Positions 17,878 through 26,856 of a DNA stretch of 64,000 nt are shown here, piece by piece. The notes under the pieces are model-generated. The model saw only the letters and a program-made list of their open reading frames with translations, had not been told where the DNA came from and did not search any database. The translations under genes were made by a program, and so were the position numbers. This DNA comes from JAYZDF01 sp036337945 (GTDB lineage Bacteria > Myxococcota > Kuafuiibacteriia > Kuafuiibacteriales > Kuafuiibacteriaceae): NCBI GenBank assembly GCA_036337945.1, contig JAYZDF010000028.1:58235-122234 (forward strand), written 5' to 3'. The first letter of the stretch is position 1. The number at the start of each line of letters is the position of its first letter.

Positions 17878-18687
17878 ATGGCGACAGCACACATCATCGC
17901 AATCGCGAACCAAAAAGGCGGCGTGGGAAAAACGACTACAGCGGTCAATCTTGCTGCTGCGTTGGCTGCCGAAGACCGTCGAGTTTTATTGGTTGATATT
18001 GACCAGCAAGGCAATGCTTCAAGCGGAGTAGGATCCCCCAAAAATGAGGTGGAGCTCTCTACTTATCATGCCTTGATGAATGAGGTGCCTCTCTCTCAAA
18101 TCATTCGACCAACGGAAATTGATAGCCTTTTCCTTGCTCCATCTAATCGCGACCTCATTGGAATTGAGCACGACTTGGCGGCTCTTGAACAAAGCCAAAT
18201 GCGTCTTCGTGAGGTTCTTGAACCCATCCTTGGAGATTACGATTATATTTTCTTGGATTGCCCGCCCGCCTTGGACCTGCTCACCGTAAATGCTCTGGTC
18301 GCCGCTCATGGCGTCCTCGTTCCAGTTCAATGCCAATTTTATGCAATGGAAGGCCTAGCGGACCTCTTGGGTACGGTTGAAAACGTTCGTGCGTCTTTGA
18401 ATCAAGAACTGGCCCTAGAAGGTATCGTTTTCACTATGTTCGACCAAAGGACGAATATCTCCCGACAGGTTGTCGCTGACATTAGAAGTTATTTCCCGGA
18501 CGCGACTTTCGAAACGGTCATTCCTCAAAATGTTCGTCTTCAAGAAGCGCCCTCATTTGGTCAGCCCGTCATTATCTATGATGTAGCTAGCCGAGGCTCG
18601 CAAAGTTATATCGCTTTGGCCCGTGAATTAGAATCACGGCGTCAACCTCAGGATCAGCCTCTCCAAGAAGTCGAAAGAAATAGCTAA
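17878..18687 (+). CDS. ParA/Soj-like P-loop ATPase
   Basis: This 269-residue ATPase has the deviant Walker A KGGVGKTT (residues 13-20), Walker A' region VLLVDIDQQGNAS, and Walker B YIFLDCPPALDLL, together with the Soj-type tail (VIPQNVRLQEAPSFGQPVI). Length and motifs fit chromosomal ParA/Soj, which segregates the origin region with ParB bound at parS. No parB follows; the next gene is a Ser/Thr kinase. It may be the chromosomal ParA with parB elsewhere, or an orphan positioning ATPase for another cargo. It is divergent from etfB, with no strong ribosome site before the ATG. Confidence 0.88.
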   Translation: MATAHIIAIANQKGGVGKTTTAVNLAAALAAEDRRVLLVDIDQQGNASSGVGSPKNEVELSTYHALMNEVPLSQIIRPTEIDSLFLAPSNRDLIGIEHDLAALEQSQMRLREVLEPILGDYDYIFLDCPPALDLLTVNALVAAHGVLVPVQCQFYAMEGLADLLGTVENVRASLNQELALEGIVFTMFDQRTNISRQVVADIRSYFPDATFETVIPQNVRLQEAPSFGQPVIIYDVASRGSQSYIALARELESRRQPQDQPLQEVERNS

Positions 18688-18741
18688 ACAAATCTCAGCT
18701 TAGTCCGCTATCGTTCGTCGTTTATCCCCTTATTGCCAAAA

Positions 18742-20394
18742 ATGCGACGCCCGGTCCCAAAACTGGGTACAATTGAATCGCTCATGTCGGATGTATCGGA
18801 AGAACTACCGGTGCGTTTTGGTCCTTTTTTGCTTCTTCGGAGTTTGGGTTCCGGGGGTATGGGAACGGCCTATCTCGCAAGTCATCCCAACTGGGATGGC
18901 TATTTGGTGGTGAAGCGTCTTCACGCGCAATTTATGAATGATGAGATCGTCTTCAAGCGTTTCATTCACGAAGCTAAAATCGCTACCTTCGTTCGACATG
19001 CCAATGTGACTCCGGTTGTTGCGATGGGCACAGTCGGCAAGGAGCCATTTTTTGCCACTGAATATGTCTTTGGAATTCCTCTGTCTGTTTTACTCGAGCG
19101 AATCGAACAGAAGAAATCAGAAGCAATGCCCTATAAACTGATTCTGAGAATGAGCATTGCGCTTTGTAATGGACTCGCGGCGATTCACGAAGCGCTGGAT
19201 GTAGAAACCGGACGCCCGCTTGAACTCATTCACCGGGACATCGGTACACGAAATATTCTTTTAGGTTTTGATGGAAGTCCGCGGATCATCGACCTTGGAT
19301 TAGGCAAATCTGTTTTTTCTGATTGGCAAACGACGGCAGGCTTCTTTGCGGGCTCTCCGGACTATATGCCGCCTGAACAGGCGCTGGGTCACAGTGTCGA
19401 TAAGCGAGGAGATTTGTATGCCTTGGCGGTAACAATTTGGGAGCTGCTCGTTGGACGCAAACGAATTCGTGAAGCAACAGTGGCCCTCCGAATTGCTCGA
19501 GCAATTGAAGCGCAGCCCGAGCAACTCCGTCGTTATCGCCCGGAGGTGTCATTAGACTTTGAGAAGTGTCTGCAAAATTGTATGCAACCTTCCGCGGAAG
19601 CTAGACCCTACGACGTTACTGTCCTTCGACAAGAATTGGAGAAAGAGCTTATCCGATTGAATAAATCTCCGACACGAGAGGAAATAAAGCAGTGGCTCGA
19701 TTCGTCGTGTGCCATTATTCTCGCGAAAGAACGTCGACTACTTGAACAAATTGAAAAGCACAAACTGGCCCACAGGAATCGTGACGAAGACACCCATAAT
19801 ACTCACTATTTAGTCGCTCAGCCGATCATCTTTCTGCCTAATCACGCTGCGAAACAAGAGTCAGAACTCGTTAAGCCGAGTCCTTGGCTGAAGATTACTA
19901 CGAATGCGTCTTTTGGCCTCCAACGAATAGTGCGTTGGTGGAGGCAGAGTTCAAAGCAGAGTCGAATCTTATTACTTGGTATTTTGTCTGTAATTTTCTC
20001 GCTCTGCATAATGGTTGCTGTCGTCAAAACAAAAAGGATACAAGCCGTTAATGTCAGCCAAATCAAAGGACGGGAAGTATCCGAGCCGCGGCAGGTTCCA
20101 GCGATAAAAAATGCTAAATCGAACTCGGCTAAAACGGAAAAAAGAAAGAGGGCTCAGCGAAGAAAGAAAAAAAAGGCGCAGAGGCTTTCGCGTCGATTAT
20201 CGGGTTCGCAGCTTATCGAAAGAAGAAGCGGCCTCGTGCGTCGAATAAGAACTCTTCGAAGTCGGAGCTTTGATGTCGAATGGCAGAAAAAACTGACGAA
20301 GCTAAGTGGGAAAGTTTCATCTTCCGAATCTGTCGAATCTCTTTCACAAATCGATATAGAACTTCTAAGAATGGAAGCGGAGATATTGAGGTAA
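18742..20394 (+). CDS. Serine/threonine protein kinase with one transmembrane helix
   Basis: A eukaryotic-type kinase domain fills about residues 25-290: Gly loop LGSGGMGTAY, Lys in YLVVKRL, catalytic loop HRDIGTRNIL, metal site DLG in place of DFG, and PPE in place of APE. Catalytic Asp, Asn and metal-binding Asp are present, so it is probably active, although GTR replaces the usual Lys-Pro and may change substrate handling. One membrane helix lies near residues 412-434 (ILLLGILSVIFSLCIMVAVV). The extracytoplasmic tail is strongly basic (RKRAQRRKKKKAQRLSRR). ATG 18742 is given; TTG 18733 and ATG 18784 are alternatives. A small membrane protein gene follows 2 bases after the stop. Confidence 0.88.
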   Translation: MRRPVPKLGTIESLMSDVSEELPVRFGPFLLLRSLGSGGMGTAYLASHPNWDGYLVVKRLHAQFMNDEIVFKRFIHEAKIATFVRHANVTPVVAMGTVGKEPFFATEYVFGIPLSVLLERIEQKKSEAMPYKLILRMSIALCNGLAAIHEALDVETGRPLELIHRDIGTRNILLGFDGSPRIIDLGLGKSVFSDWQTTAGFFAGSPDYMPPEQALGHSVDKRGDLYALAVTIWELLVGRKRIREATVALRIARAIEAQPEQLRRYRPEVSLDFEKCLQNCMQPSAEARPYDVTVLRQELEKELIRLNKSPTREEIKQWLDSSCAIILAKERRLLEQIEKHKLAHRNRDEDTHNTHYLVAQPIIFLPNHAAKQESELVKPSPWLKITTNASFGLQRIVRWWRQSSKQSRILLLGILSVIFSLCIMVAVVKTKRIQAVNVSQIKGREVSEPRQVPAIKNAKSNSAKTEKRKRAQRRKKKKAQRLSRRLSGSQLIERRSGLVRRIRTLRSRSFDVEWQKKLTKLSGKVSSSESVESLSQIDIELLRMEAEILR

Positions 20395-20396
20395 CC

Positions 20397-20939
20397 GTGG
20401 ACCGACAAACGTTTGCACTCGTATCAACATTCGCTTTAGTTCTTTGGCGTTACTGGCTATGGAAAAAGTCAAAATTTAATGCCATCGCTCGGCGTCAGTC
20501 TGGGCAGGTCGAGCTTGCAGCAAATCAGGTCGTAAAACAGCCGATAATCGCAGGCTTTGTGTGCTTGCTGATCGTTGGTGAGGTTTTGTATAAACCACCG
20601 TCGATAGACCCTGAGTCGATCATTGCGGTTTATCTAGGATTGGCCTTACTCGCTCTCGGTTTGGCTGTATCCATACGAGATGTCCAAAGTTTTCGTGCTG
20701 AATGGACACAATCTATATTTCTTTCGTCGCAAGCCGATGAAAACCCGGGTGCCAGCCGTGACCCAATTTCGATGCAGCCTTGGAAGCCACTTTGGCCTAT
20801 GAGGCTTGAACTGGTTGGCCTGGCCTTGCTCTGCGGTTCAGTTATTGCTGCGCTGACGGCCTGGCTTTTTTGCTCTGCTCACGGCAGAGCTGTGTTTACC
20901 GCCCTTGAAGAAGCGAGGGGAAGCCAAGAAATCTCGTAA
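20397..20939 (+). CDS. Small membrane protein, hypothetical
   Basis: I chose GTG 20397 because GAGGTAA lies just upstream and the frame then begins 2 bases after the kinase stop; a longer version would overlap the kinase gene by more than 100 bases. The 180-residue product has four or so hydrophobic segments: FALVSTFALVLWRYWLW, IIAGFVCLLIVGEVLY, IIAVYLGLALLALGLAVSI and LVGLALLCGSVIAALTAWLF. No family is recognised. The gene order suggests a membrane partner of the upstream kinase, but only position supports this. Confidence 0.65.
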   Translation: MDRQTFALVSTFALVLWRYWLWKKSKFNAIARRQSGQVELAANQVVKQPIIAGFVCLLIVGEVLYKPPSIDPESIIAVYLGLALLALGLAVSIRDVQSFRAEWTQSIFLSSQADENPGASRDPISMQPWKPLWPMRLELVGLALLCGSVIAALTAWLFCSAHGRAVFTALEEARGSQEIS

Positions 20940-20983
20940 AGGCTTCTGTTGACGAAATCTACCTACCTGGTAGAACCCAAGTT

Positions 20984-22123
20984 ATGCCAGAACAGACTTA
21001 CTCAATTGTCCTGCTGCCCGGTGACGGGATTGGCGTCGAAGTGGCTGAACAAGCCAAGCGAGTTCTTGACCATGTCAGTGCTCAAACGGGGGTTCAATTC
21101 GCAGTTGAAGAAATACCTTGCGGCGGAAAATACTTCCTTGAACATGGACGCGATTGGCCTGAAGGAAGTGAATTAAAGTGTAAGGAAGCTGACCTCATTC
21201 TACTCGGTGCGGTTGGCTGGCCGTCTCCTGACAAGCCAGGCCCAGTCACTATGCCAGACGGAAAAATGGCGGGCTACTCGGCGGTAATTGGGAATCGACT
21301 AAATCTCGATCTATTTGCAAATGTCCGCCCAGTTAAACTCTACGAAGGAGTTCAGCAGCGAGTTTGCGGAGAATTCAAGCAGGTTTGGTCGGCAGGCCAG
21401 GTCGACATGGTCTTCTTTAGAGAAAACACAGAAGGACTCTATGCGGGCATGGGAGGTACGCTGGCGCCAGGCGGACGTGAGATCGTTGCTACCGATACTC
21501 GAGTCATCACTCGTGCTGCTACCGAGCGCATCGTACGTCTTGCCTTCGAGACAGCCAAAGGAAGAAACGGCGCGCCAAAAGATGGAAAGAGTCGTGTCAC
21601 CTGCATTGTGAAGAATAATGTGATGGATGGTTGTCGACTCTTTACAAAAGTTTTCACTGAAATCGGCGAGGAATATCCCGAAATCGAAAAAGATATAGCA
21701 ATTATTGATGCATTCACCCAGTGGCTTATCAATCAACCTGACCACTACGATGTTTGCGTTACGAGCAATATGTTTGGCGACATTGTCACAGACTTAGCCT
21801 CTGTTCTGCAGGGAGGTATGGGCATGGCCGTAGGATGCAACGTAGGCGATAATCACGGAATGTTTGAACCTATACACGGCTCTGCACCAACCCATGCGCC
21901 TGATGAGGCGAACCCGATTGCGATGATCCAAGCAACATCTGAAGGACTGCGGTGGCTGGGCAAGAGAAAGAATGATTCAAGTTTGATTGCTTCAGGTGAT
22001 GCCATCGAAGCTGCTGTCAGCAAAGTACTGCGCGAGCGTGTAACACTTACATACGATCTCATAGGCCATGAGAAAGCTGCTAAGATGTCTGAAGTTACAA
22101 CAGCAATCCTTGAGGCAATGTAG
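20984..22123 (+). CDS. Isocitrate/isopropylmalate dehydrogenase family enzyme
   Basis: This 379-residue beta-decarboxylating dehydrogenase oxidises a (2R,3S)-2-hydroxyacid with NAD(P) and releases CO2. The N-terminal GDGIGVEVAEQ, the substrate-binding segment around NRLNLDLFANVRPV, FFRENTEGLYAGMGG, the catalytic Lys-Asn region IVKNNVMDGCRLF, DIVTDLASVLQGGMG and EPIHGSAPTHAP are all intact. FRENTEGLYAG is typical of isocitrate, homoisocitrate and tartrate-type members, while true LeuB usually has RELTGGIYFG, so I would not call it leuB. No leu or TCA genes adjoin. It stands alone between a kinase cluster and a convergent UDP-sugar pyrophosphorylase. Confidence 0.85.
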   Translation: MPEQTYSIVLLPGDGIGVEVAEQAKRVLDHVSAQTGVQFAVEEIPCGGKYFLEHGRDWPEGSELKCKEADLILLGAVGWPSPDKPGPVTMPDGKMAGYSAVIGNRLNLDLFANVRPVKLYEGVQQRVCGEFKQVWSAGQVDMVFFRENTEGLYAGMGGTLAPGGREIVATDTRVITRAATERIVRLAFETAKGRNGAPKDGKSRVTCIVKNNVMDGCRLFTKVFTEIGEEYPEIEKDIAIIDAFTQWLINQPDHYDVCVTSNMFGDIVTDLASVLQGGMGMAVGCNVGDNHGMFEPIHGSAPTHAPDEANPIAMIQATSEGLRWLGKRKNDSSLIASGDAIEAAVSKVLRERVTLTYDLIGHEKAAKMSEVTTAILEAM

Positions 22124-22140
22124 TTTTAGCGGCGCTGTTG

Positions 22141-23316
22141 TTATGGATTTGCAGCAATGGTTTGCTTACGAAGCAGCCTTCCCGCTGCGAGTCGTTCTTT
22201 GAGAAGAGGTCTCATATCCTCGAGGTCTTGTCGTGATTTTACAGGAAAGAACCGCCCACGTGTTCCTTCTCGAGGAACTCTTAGATAATTGACGTTTATA
22301 ACCTGTTGGCCATTTTCGTAGATTCCACTAACTTCACACGTTATGGACTCGATTTGTAAAACGTCGCTTCCATTTACATTTTTTTCGACTATATGACGCG
22401 GCAAGGTCAGGGGTCGATCGATATCTTGTAATGTAAAGATGAAGTTATTCGTCGAGAAGTCGGGCAGTAGTCCACGGTCAAAATCAGCGGGAAAACGAAA
22501 GCCTTCTAAAAGTTGACTTCGGCCGTCAGCCAAGGCTGGAGCTCCACCTTTGTCCCAAACTCCCTGAGAGTTTTTTCGGCGCTCGGTGAGTTCTGCAGTC
22601 ATCGAGCAACCAGATGCAATGTGATTACCGATGATGGCTGGTTCAATTGTTGCGCCGAGATTGTCAACGTTCGAAAAAAGTATGTATTTACATCCTCGGT
22701 TTCTCAAAGCAGTCATGACACCAGAAGCACGTAACCCCGCAAAAAAGTCTCCATGACCGGGAGAATGATAACTTGGTGTGCCGTTGTCATCGAGATAAAG
22801 TGTTCCATCCGGATTCATGCGTAGAGAAATGGATTGCTCGTAAGAATAGATATCGTCTTCAGAAAGCCCAAAAAAATTGTTGTCCTGAAAGTGTCTCAGC
22901 GTTGCTTCTTTTGTGGCAAAACTGTTCATCATTACGAAAGGGATTGTAGCTCTTAAATCATCCTGAGAATGACGGACATCTTCTGCCTTGAGTTGTAAAA
23001 AGCTTTTCTGTTCGAAAACCTCTACGGTTCCTTTCACCACATTCCCAAAACGAGTTGCCATTCCACCGTTGAGGACAAATAATGCTACGTTGCCGTTTCT
23101 TAGTGCCTCAAGTCCGAGCTTCGTATGTTCGATATTATTCCAGTCAATCGCTTTGGCAGAGTTTTCTGCAGCAATTTCTCCTTCGAAAATCGACGAGTGT
23201 GATGATAGCGTTCCCGCTTTAATTTTCTCGGAGATTTCTACAAACTGCTCTTCGTCAAATCGGTATTTGCGAAGGAAATCTTCGTCTATTCCAGGGTATT
23301 TACGAAAATCAGTCAT
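22141..23316 (-). CDS. UDP-sugar pyrophosphorylase (UDPGP family uridylyltransferase)
   Basis: The 391-residue enzyme belongs to the family that makes UDP-glucose or UDP-HexNAc from UTP and a sugar 1-phosphate. Visible motifs are VLNGGMATRFG (residues 81-91, nucleotide-binding loop), MMNSFATKEATLRHF, SYHSPGHGDFF (uridine binding) and LFSNVDNLGATIEP (metal site). It lacks the N- and C-terminal extensions of eukaryotic enzymes. The usual loop has a basic catalytic Lys (GTVEVF in place of GTSMG..K), so the exact sugar is unclear. The ATG overlaps the stop of the arsC-like gene (TGATG), which shows translational coupling. Confidence 0.82.
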   Translation of the reverse strand: MTDFRKYPGIDEDFLRKYRFDEEQFVEISEKIKAGTLSSHSSIFEGEIAAENSAKAIDWNNIEHTKLGLEALRNGNVALFVLNGGMATRFGNVVKGTVEVFEQKSFLQLKAEDVRHSQDDLRATIPFVMMNSFATKEATLRHFQDNNFFGLSEDDIYSYEQSISLRMNPDGTLYLDDNGTPSYHSPGHGDFFAGLRASGVMTALRNRGCKYILFSNVDNLGATIEPAIIGNHIASGCSMTAELTERRKNSQGVWDKGGAPALADGRSQLLEGFRFPADFDRGLLPDFSTNNFIFTLQDIDRPLTLPRHIVEKNVNGSDVLQIESITCEVSGIYENGQQVINVNYLRVPREGTRGRFFPVKSRQDLEDMRPLLKERLAAGRLLRKQTIAANP

Positions 23317-23726
23317 CAGTGTATCTCGCTCCCAAAAAATTCGGTCAACCGAGCGTGGATTTGGTCTCGGATGTTACGAAATGATATCAGCTTTTCCTCG
23401 TCTGTTCCTTCGACATCTGCCGGATCAGAAAATGGCCAATGATGATGCTCGGCGTGGCCCAGGAAAACTGGACATACTTCTTCCGCACACAAAGTAATGA
23501 CTATTCCAATTGTATCAGGCGATATCGACTCGACCGACTTTGAGAAATGCTCTTCGGTAGAGATTCCGAGCTCTTCGAGCGCTTTAGCCGCAAATGGATT
23601 CACGTGTGTAGCCTTGGAGCCAGCACTTTGGATTTGTCGTTGAGGGAGAAGTTTCTTCGCGATGCCCTCAGCCATTTGGCTACGTGCAGATTTCACGAAG
23701 CAGAGAAACAAAATACCTTTACTCAT
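23316..23726 (-). CDS. Low-molecular-weight phosphatase / arsenate reductase ArsC-like protein
   Basis: From ATG 23726 the product has 136 residues. The phosphate loop is CFVKSARSQMAE with Cys9 and Arg15 (C-X5-R), and the redox pair expected for thioredoxin-linked ArsC is Cys80 and Cys85 in LCAEEVCPVF. PFSDPADVEG contains the general-acid Asp. The loop differs from the common CTGNSCRSQ in lacking Asn and the second Ser-Cys, which might weaken arsenate binding; a protein or sugar phosphatase role is possible. No arsR, arsB or acr3 is adjacent. It is coupled to a UDP-sugar pyrophosphorylase. The longer start at 23789 adds 21 residues with no family match. Confidence 0.8.
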   Translation of the reverse strand: MSKGILFLCFVKSARSQMAEGIAKKLLPQRQIQSAGSKATHVNPFAAKALEELGISTEEHFSKSVESISPDTIGIVITLCAEEVCPVFLGHAEHHHWPFSDPADVEGTDEEKLISFRNIRDQIHARLTEFFGSEIH

Positions 23727-23791
23727 AGCAGGGCTTCTATCCTTCAACGCTATGGGTTGCAACGCCGCATTTGAAAAAGACGGTGACAATA

Positions 23792-26700
23792 CTATGGCGC
23801 TGCGACTCTGATTTTATCGAAGCTTTCAACAATTTGATCTATTTTTCTTCCACAGGTTGTCATCAGGTGTTCAAGTTCTTTACCGAAATTCGGTCGAATG
23901 CCCAGGGCCTTCAATGGGGGCAGGTCACGGGCAATGTTTATGAAGGAATCGGTGTCTATTGGATTCTCTTGTCCCGCTACAACGAGTCGGTAAAGATCTC
24001 GAGTTCTTCTCAGTTCATCGTATCCAACTGAAATAAAGCGGAGGGATGCGCGCTGCTCCTCGGTCAAGAAACCCGGTAGCTGAATAATGTCACCTAGACT
24101 AATATTTGCTTTTCCTGCCATAGCCCCAAGCGCGAGGCGAAGAAGTTGAATCTCTCGCAAGCCTCCGTACCCGTTTTTTAGGTTGATTGGGATTGGCAAA
24201 GCGGTTCGCCTTTCTAGAAGTTCGTTGAGTATATCGAGAACGAAACATTCTCTGCTGGGACCTAATACGTAGTCGACAACTTTGTCGGAAAACTTTTTCT
24301 GAAGAGCCAAATCGCCAAGAATGAATCGCGATTCTAATATTTCAGCTTCATCTACAAAGGTTTGCTCTGTCCTGTTCTCGAGATGCCTTTTTAGTTCATC
24401 GAGTTCAATGACATAAGAGTTGAACTCGTGGCTCTGTCGGTTATGAGGTATAACTCCACGCCTTAAAATCGTGGCTTCTAATTTCTGGATAACTTTAGAG
24501 AAAAACTTTCTCATTCCAGCATCGGCATGACTCGTGATTGCAAAATAATCAAAATCTGCACCGAAGCCTTGATTACGCCCGTACCCGCCGGTGGCATAAA
24601 GGGCAAAACCGGTGCCAGGTCGTATACGCTCAAAAAGAGGCGATTTAGCCTGCGTCTCCCGAAAACAGATTTTGAATGTAGAGCGAATATAGTCATCAAA
24701 TGCTTTTATATAACGTTCGTCACGAGTGGCGGGTGCTCCGTCGAGAATTGCGTTTAGAGAGTGCGTAATGATTGAAATATCGAACGCGTCACCAATCAAT
24801 TTGAGTTGTTTTCTTGATGAGAACTCGTGAGCGGCTTGCGAGCGTAATTTTTTCGCCAACTTCTTAGCTCTTTCTGGGTCACCAAGTCTCTCAAAATAAT
24901 TGGGTGTCCGGTCTTCTATTCTGTTTTTCAGTCGGTTAACTCGGTTCGCGTGGTGATGAACCAATACAATGACCGAGCGCAATTTGCGGACAATACGCTC
25001 CCCGCGTGAACCCTTTTCTACTTCCTCTATAGAGTTTGCGAGCGCAGAAAGTTGAGACGCAGAAAAAAGTTCACCGGTCCGAATGAGAACGCCCATTTCG
25101 GTCTCAGAGTCGAGATTATAAAGGAAATCGCCTAGTTTAGCGTCTTTCTGCTGGGTGAACTGCAATAAAGCATGCCAAAAAAGCTCCTTTTGTAAGTCTG
25201 TGGTGTCATCTCCGACTTCGCGACGACGTTCAGCAAGCATGATAAGAAACTCGAACACCGCGGTAGAGTTAAAACTCATCATAGAAATAAATTCATACGC
25301 GAGATGATTCTTTTTTGATTCCTCGATTTCGTTCCATGCATTCAAGAATTTGTCGCTTAGTTCTTGATTGTTTCTCAGACTGCTTACGACTTCATCCCAG
25401 AAAACTCCTCTCCGAAATTTTTGAAGCAATTCGATGAAAAGAATCGCAAAGTTACGTGGTGTGTTTTCCTCCAGATTCGCATGGGTGATTGTCTTTTGGA
25501 ATGTCGACACGCGACCCAGGTGTCTTTTGATATTCTGAGTTAATTCAAGTCCAGCCTGATTATTTCGAGTTCTTAGTTCCGTATAATAAGACCAAAGCCG
25601 TTCTTCCGCCGATTTTCGAGCTGATCTTCGAAGCCCCAACAGGCTCGCGACGCGTCTTGCGGGCGCTAAAATGGCGGGGTCGTATAGGTCAATTTCATCA
25701 GACTTGATGACATACAAAAACACTAGAGACCGAAGAACTTCGTTTTGAACAAATGTTCGTTTCAATGTGAGATAAACATCTCGTTGATTTGGATTGCGTC
25801 TGACGAGATTATCAAGAGCTTCCGGAGGGTAAGGAGTGTGTATGCCGTGTATGACCCGAAGAGATGCGATGATTAGTCTAGAAGGGATATAAATTTCTTG
25901 TTTTGGTGCGAAATTCTCTGAACCACTCTCCTTCTTGAGAAAGTGAGTGAGCTCTTGTGCAGCTGTTCTAAGAAAGCCTTCATGAAGCAACGGGTCACCA
26001 ATTTGAGCAAAAAACCTGGTCGTGATGCGGTCCGTGAAGCGTTGTGCAAGAAGAGGAGAACCACATAAAAACTGCGCTCCAAGAAGCTGCATAACAACGA
26101 CTACATTACTAAAAGGGTCTTCGATAATTTCCTCGTATTCTTCGATGAGTCCGCCCGCTCTAGGATTGACTAATTGCTCGGCGAGAAAGAACTGAATTTT
26201 AGAGGCAAAACGTAAGAACGTCTTTGTTATTGATGCAAATCCTGCTGCGAATTGTTCTCTGGCTTCTACCGACGCAACTACGATTGCAAGGTCGACATCT
26301 TCGTGATCTGTCAGCGCACCTACATTAAAAATCGCGTAATCTTCGTTTCTCAGTCCTGGTGCGCTTGCAGAAATCGTTGTTTCTAGTAGCGCCGTTATCC
26401 AGGCACGACGTTCTCGAACGGAACGTGTATGAATACGAGAACAGAGTTCAGCTCGATGTTGAGCGGTTCGACTAAAACTCTCACGTAGAAGTGTTCGGGA
26501 AATTTCTGCCTGCTGTCTGAGGTGATGATGAGCGAAATAACTTCCGAATAAAGATTGCCTTGGGGCGCGATGAATCCGTGCGAACTTATCTATTGCTCGC
26601 ATAGCGGCAATTGGACTTGATGGAGCTTTGCCGAGAGGTGCTGTGCCTTCAGTCCATTCTGATGCTTGTAAAAGCAGGTCCCTATATTTGTAACTAGCTA

Positions 26701-26794
26701 AAACATATCGGTTAGTATGATTCGCGAATCGATCAATTTCTCGGCCTAGTTTTCCAAAGTATGGATCTAGAGATAGAGGTCCCGACTTTTTCAA
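23792..26794 (-). CDS. Giant GlnD-like nucleotidyltransferase with two NTase-like regions
   Basis: The product has 1000 residues. Near the C-terminus (731-750) it carries ALYATGGYGRNQGFGADFDY, matching the GG(Y)GR...D-x-D nucleotidyltransferase signature of GlnD (PII uridylyltransferase), and then NLKNGYGGLREIQLLRLA (872-888), which matches the GlnD segment after the catalytic domain. At residues 150-175 a second, weaker site, FNVGALTDHEDVDLAIVV, looks like a related fold with one D-x-D. The middle 500 residues are helical. The HD and ACT domains that mark GlnD are absent, and domain order is reversed. No glnB, glnA or amtB is near. The substrate is unknown; uridylylation or adenylylation of a protein is an inference. 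Confidence 0.75.
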   Translation of the reverse strand: MKKSGPLSLDPYFGKLGREIDRFANHTNRYVLASYKYRDLLLQASEWTEGTAPLGKAPSSPIAAMRAIDKFARIHRAPRQSLFGSYFAHHHLRQQAEISRTLLRESFSRTAQHRAELCSRIHTRSVRERRAWITALLETTISASAPGLRNEDYAIFNVGALTDHEDVDLAIVVASVEAREQFAAGFASITKTFLRFASKIQFFLAEQLVNPRAGGLIEEYEEIIEDPFSNVVVVMQLLGAQFLCGSPLLAQRFTDRITTRFFAQIGDPLLHEGFLRTAAQELTHFLKKESGSENFAPKQEIYIPSRLIIASLRVIHGIHTPYPPEALDNLVRRNPNQRDVYLTLKRTFVQNEVLRSLVFLYVIKSDEIDLYDPAILAPARRVASLLGLRRSARKSAEERLWSYYTELRTRNNQAGLELTQNIKRHLGRVSTFQKTITHANLEENTPRNFAILFIELLQKFRRGVFWDEVVSSLRNNQELSDKFLNAWNEIEESKKNHLAYEFISMMSFNSTAVFEFLIMLAERRREVGDDTTDLQKELFWHALLQFTQQKDAKLGDFLYNLDSETEMGVLIRTGELFSASQLSALANSIEEVEKGSRGERIVRKLRSVIVLVHHHANRVNRLKNRIEDRTPNYFERLGDPERAKKLAKKLRSQAAHEFSSRKQLKLIGDAFDISIITHSLNAILDGAPATRDERYIKAFDDYIRSTFKICFRETQAKSPLFERIRPGTGFALYATGGYGRNQGFGADFDYFAITSHADAGMRKFFSKVIQKLEATILRRGVIPHNRQSHEFNSYVIELDELKRHLENRTEQTFVDEAEILESRFILGDLALQKKFSDKVVDYVLGPSRECFVLDILNELLERRTALPIPINLKNGYGGLREIQLLRLALGAMAGKANISLGDIIQLPGFLTEEQRASLRFISVGYDELRRTRDLYRLVVAGQENPIDTDSFINIARDLPPLKALGIRPNFGKELEHLMTTCGRKIDQIVESFDKIRVAAP

Positions 26795-26856
26795 GGCTAT
26801 TACATCGTGCTCAATTCAGATGAGAGATTCAAGTTATTGTTATGTACAAGATGCAA

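Noticed and set aside
20984..22123. leuB
   Set aside because: The FRENTEGLYAG motif points to isocitrate, homoisocitrate or tartrate-type members, and no leu genes adjoin.
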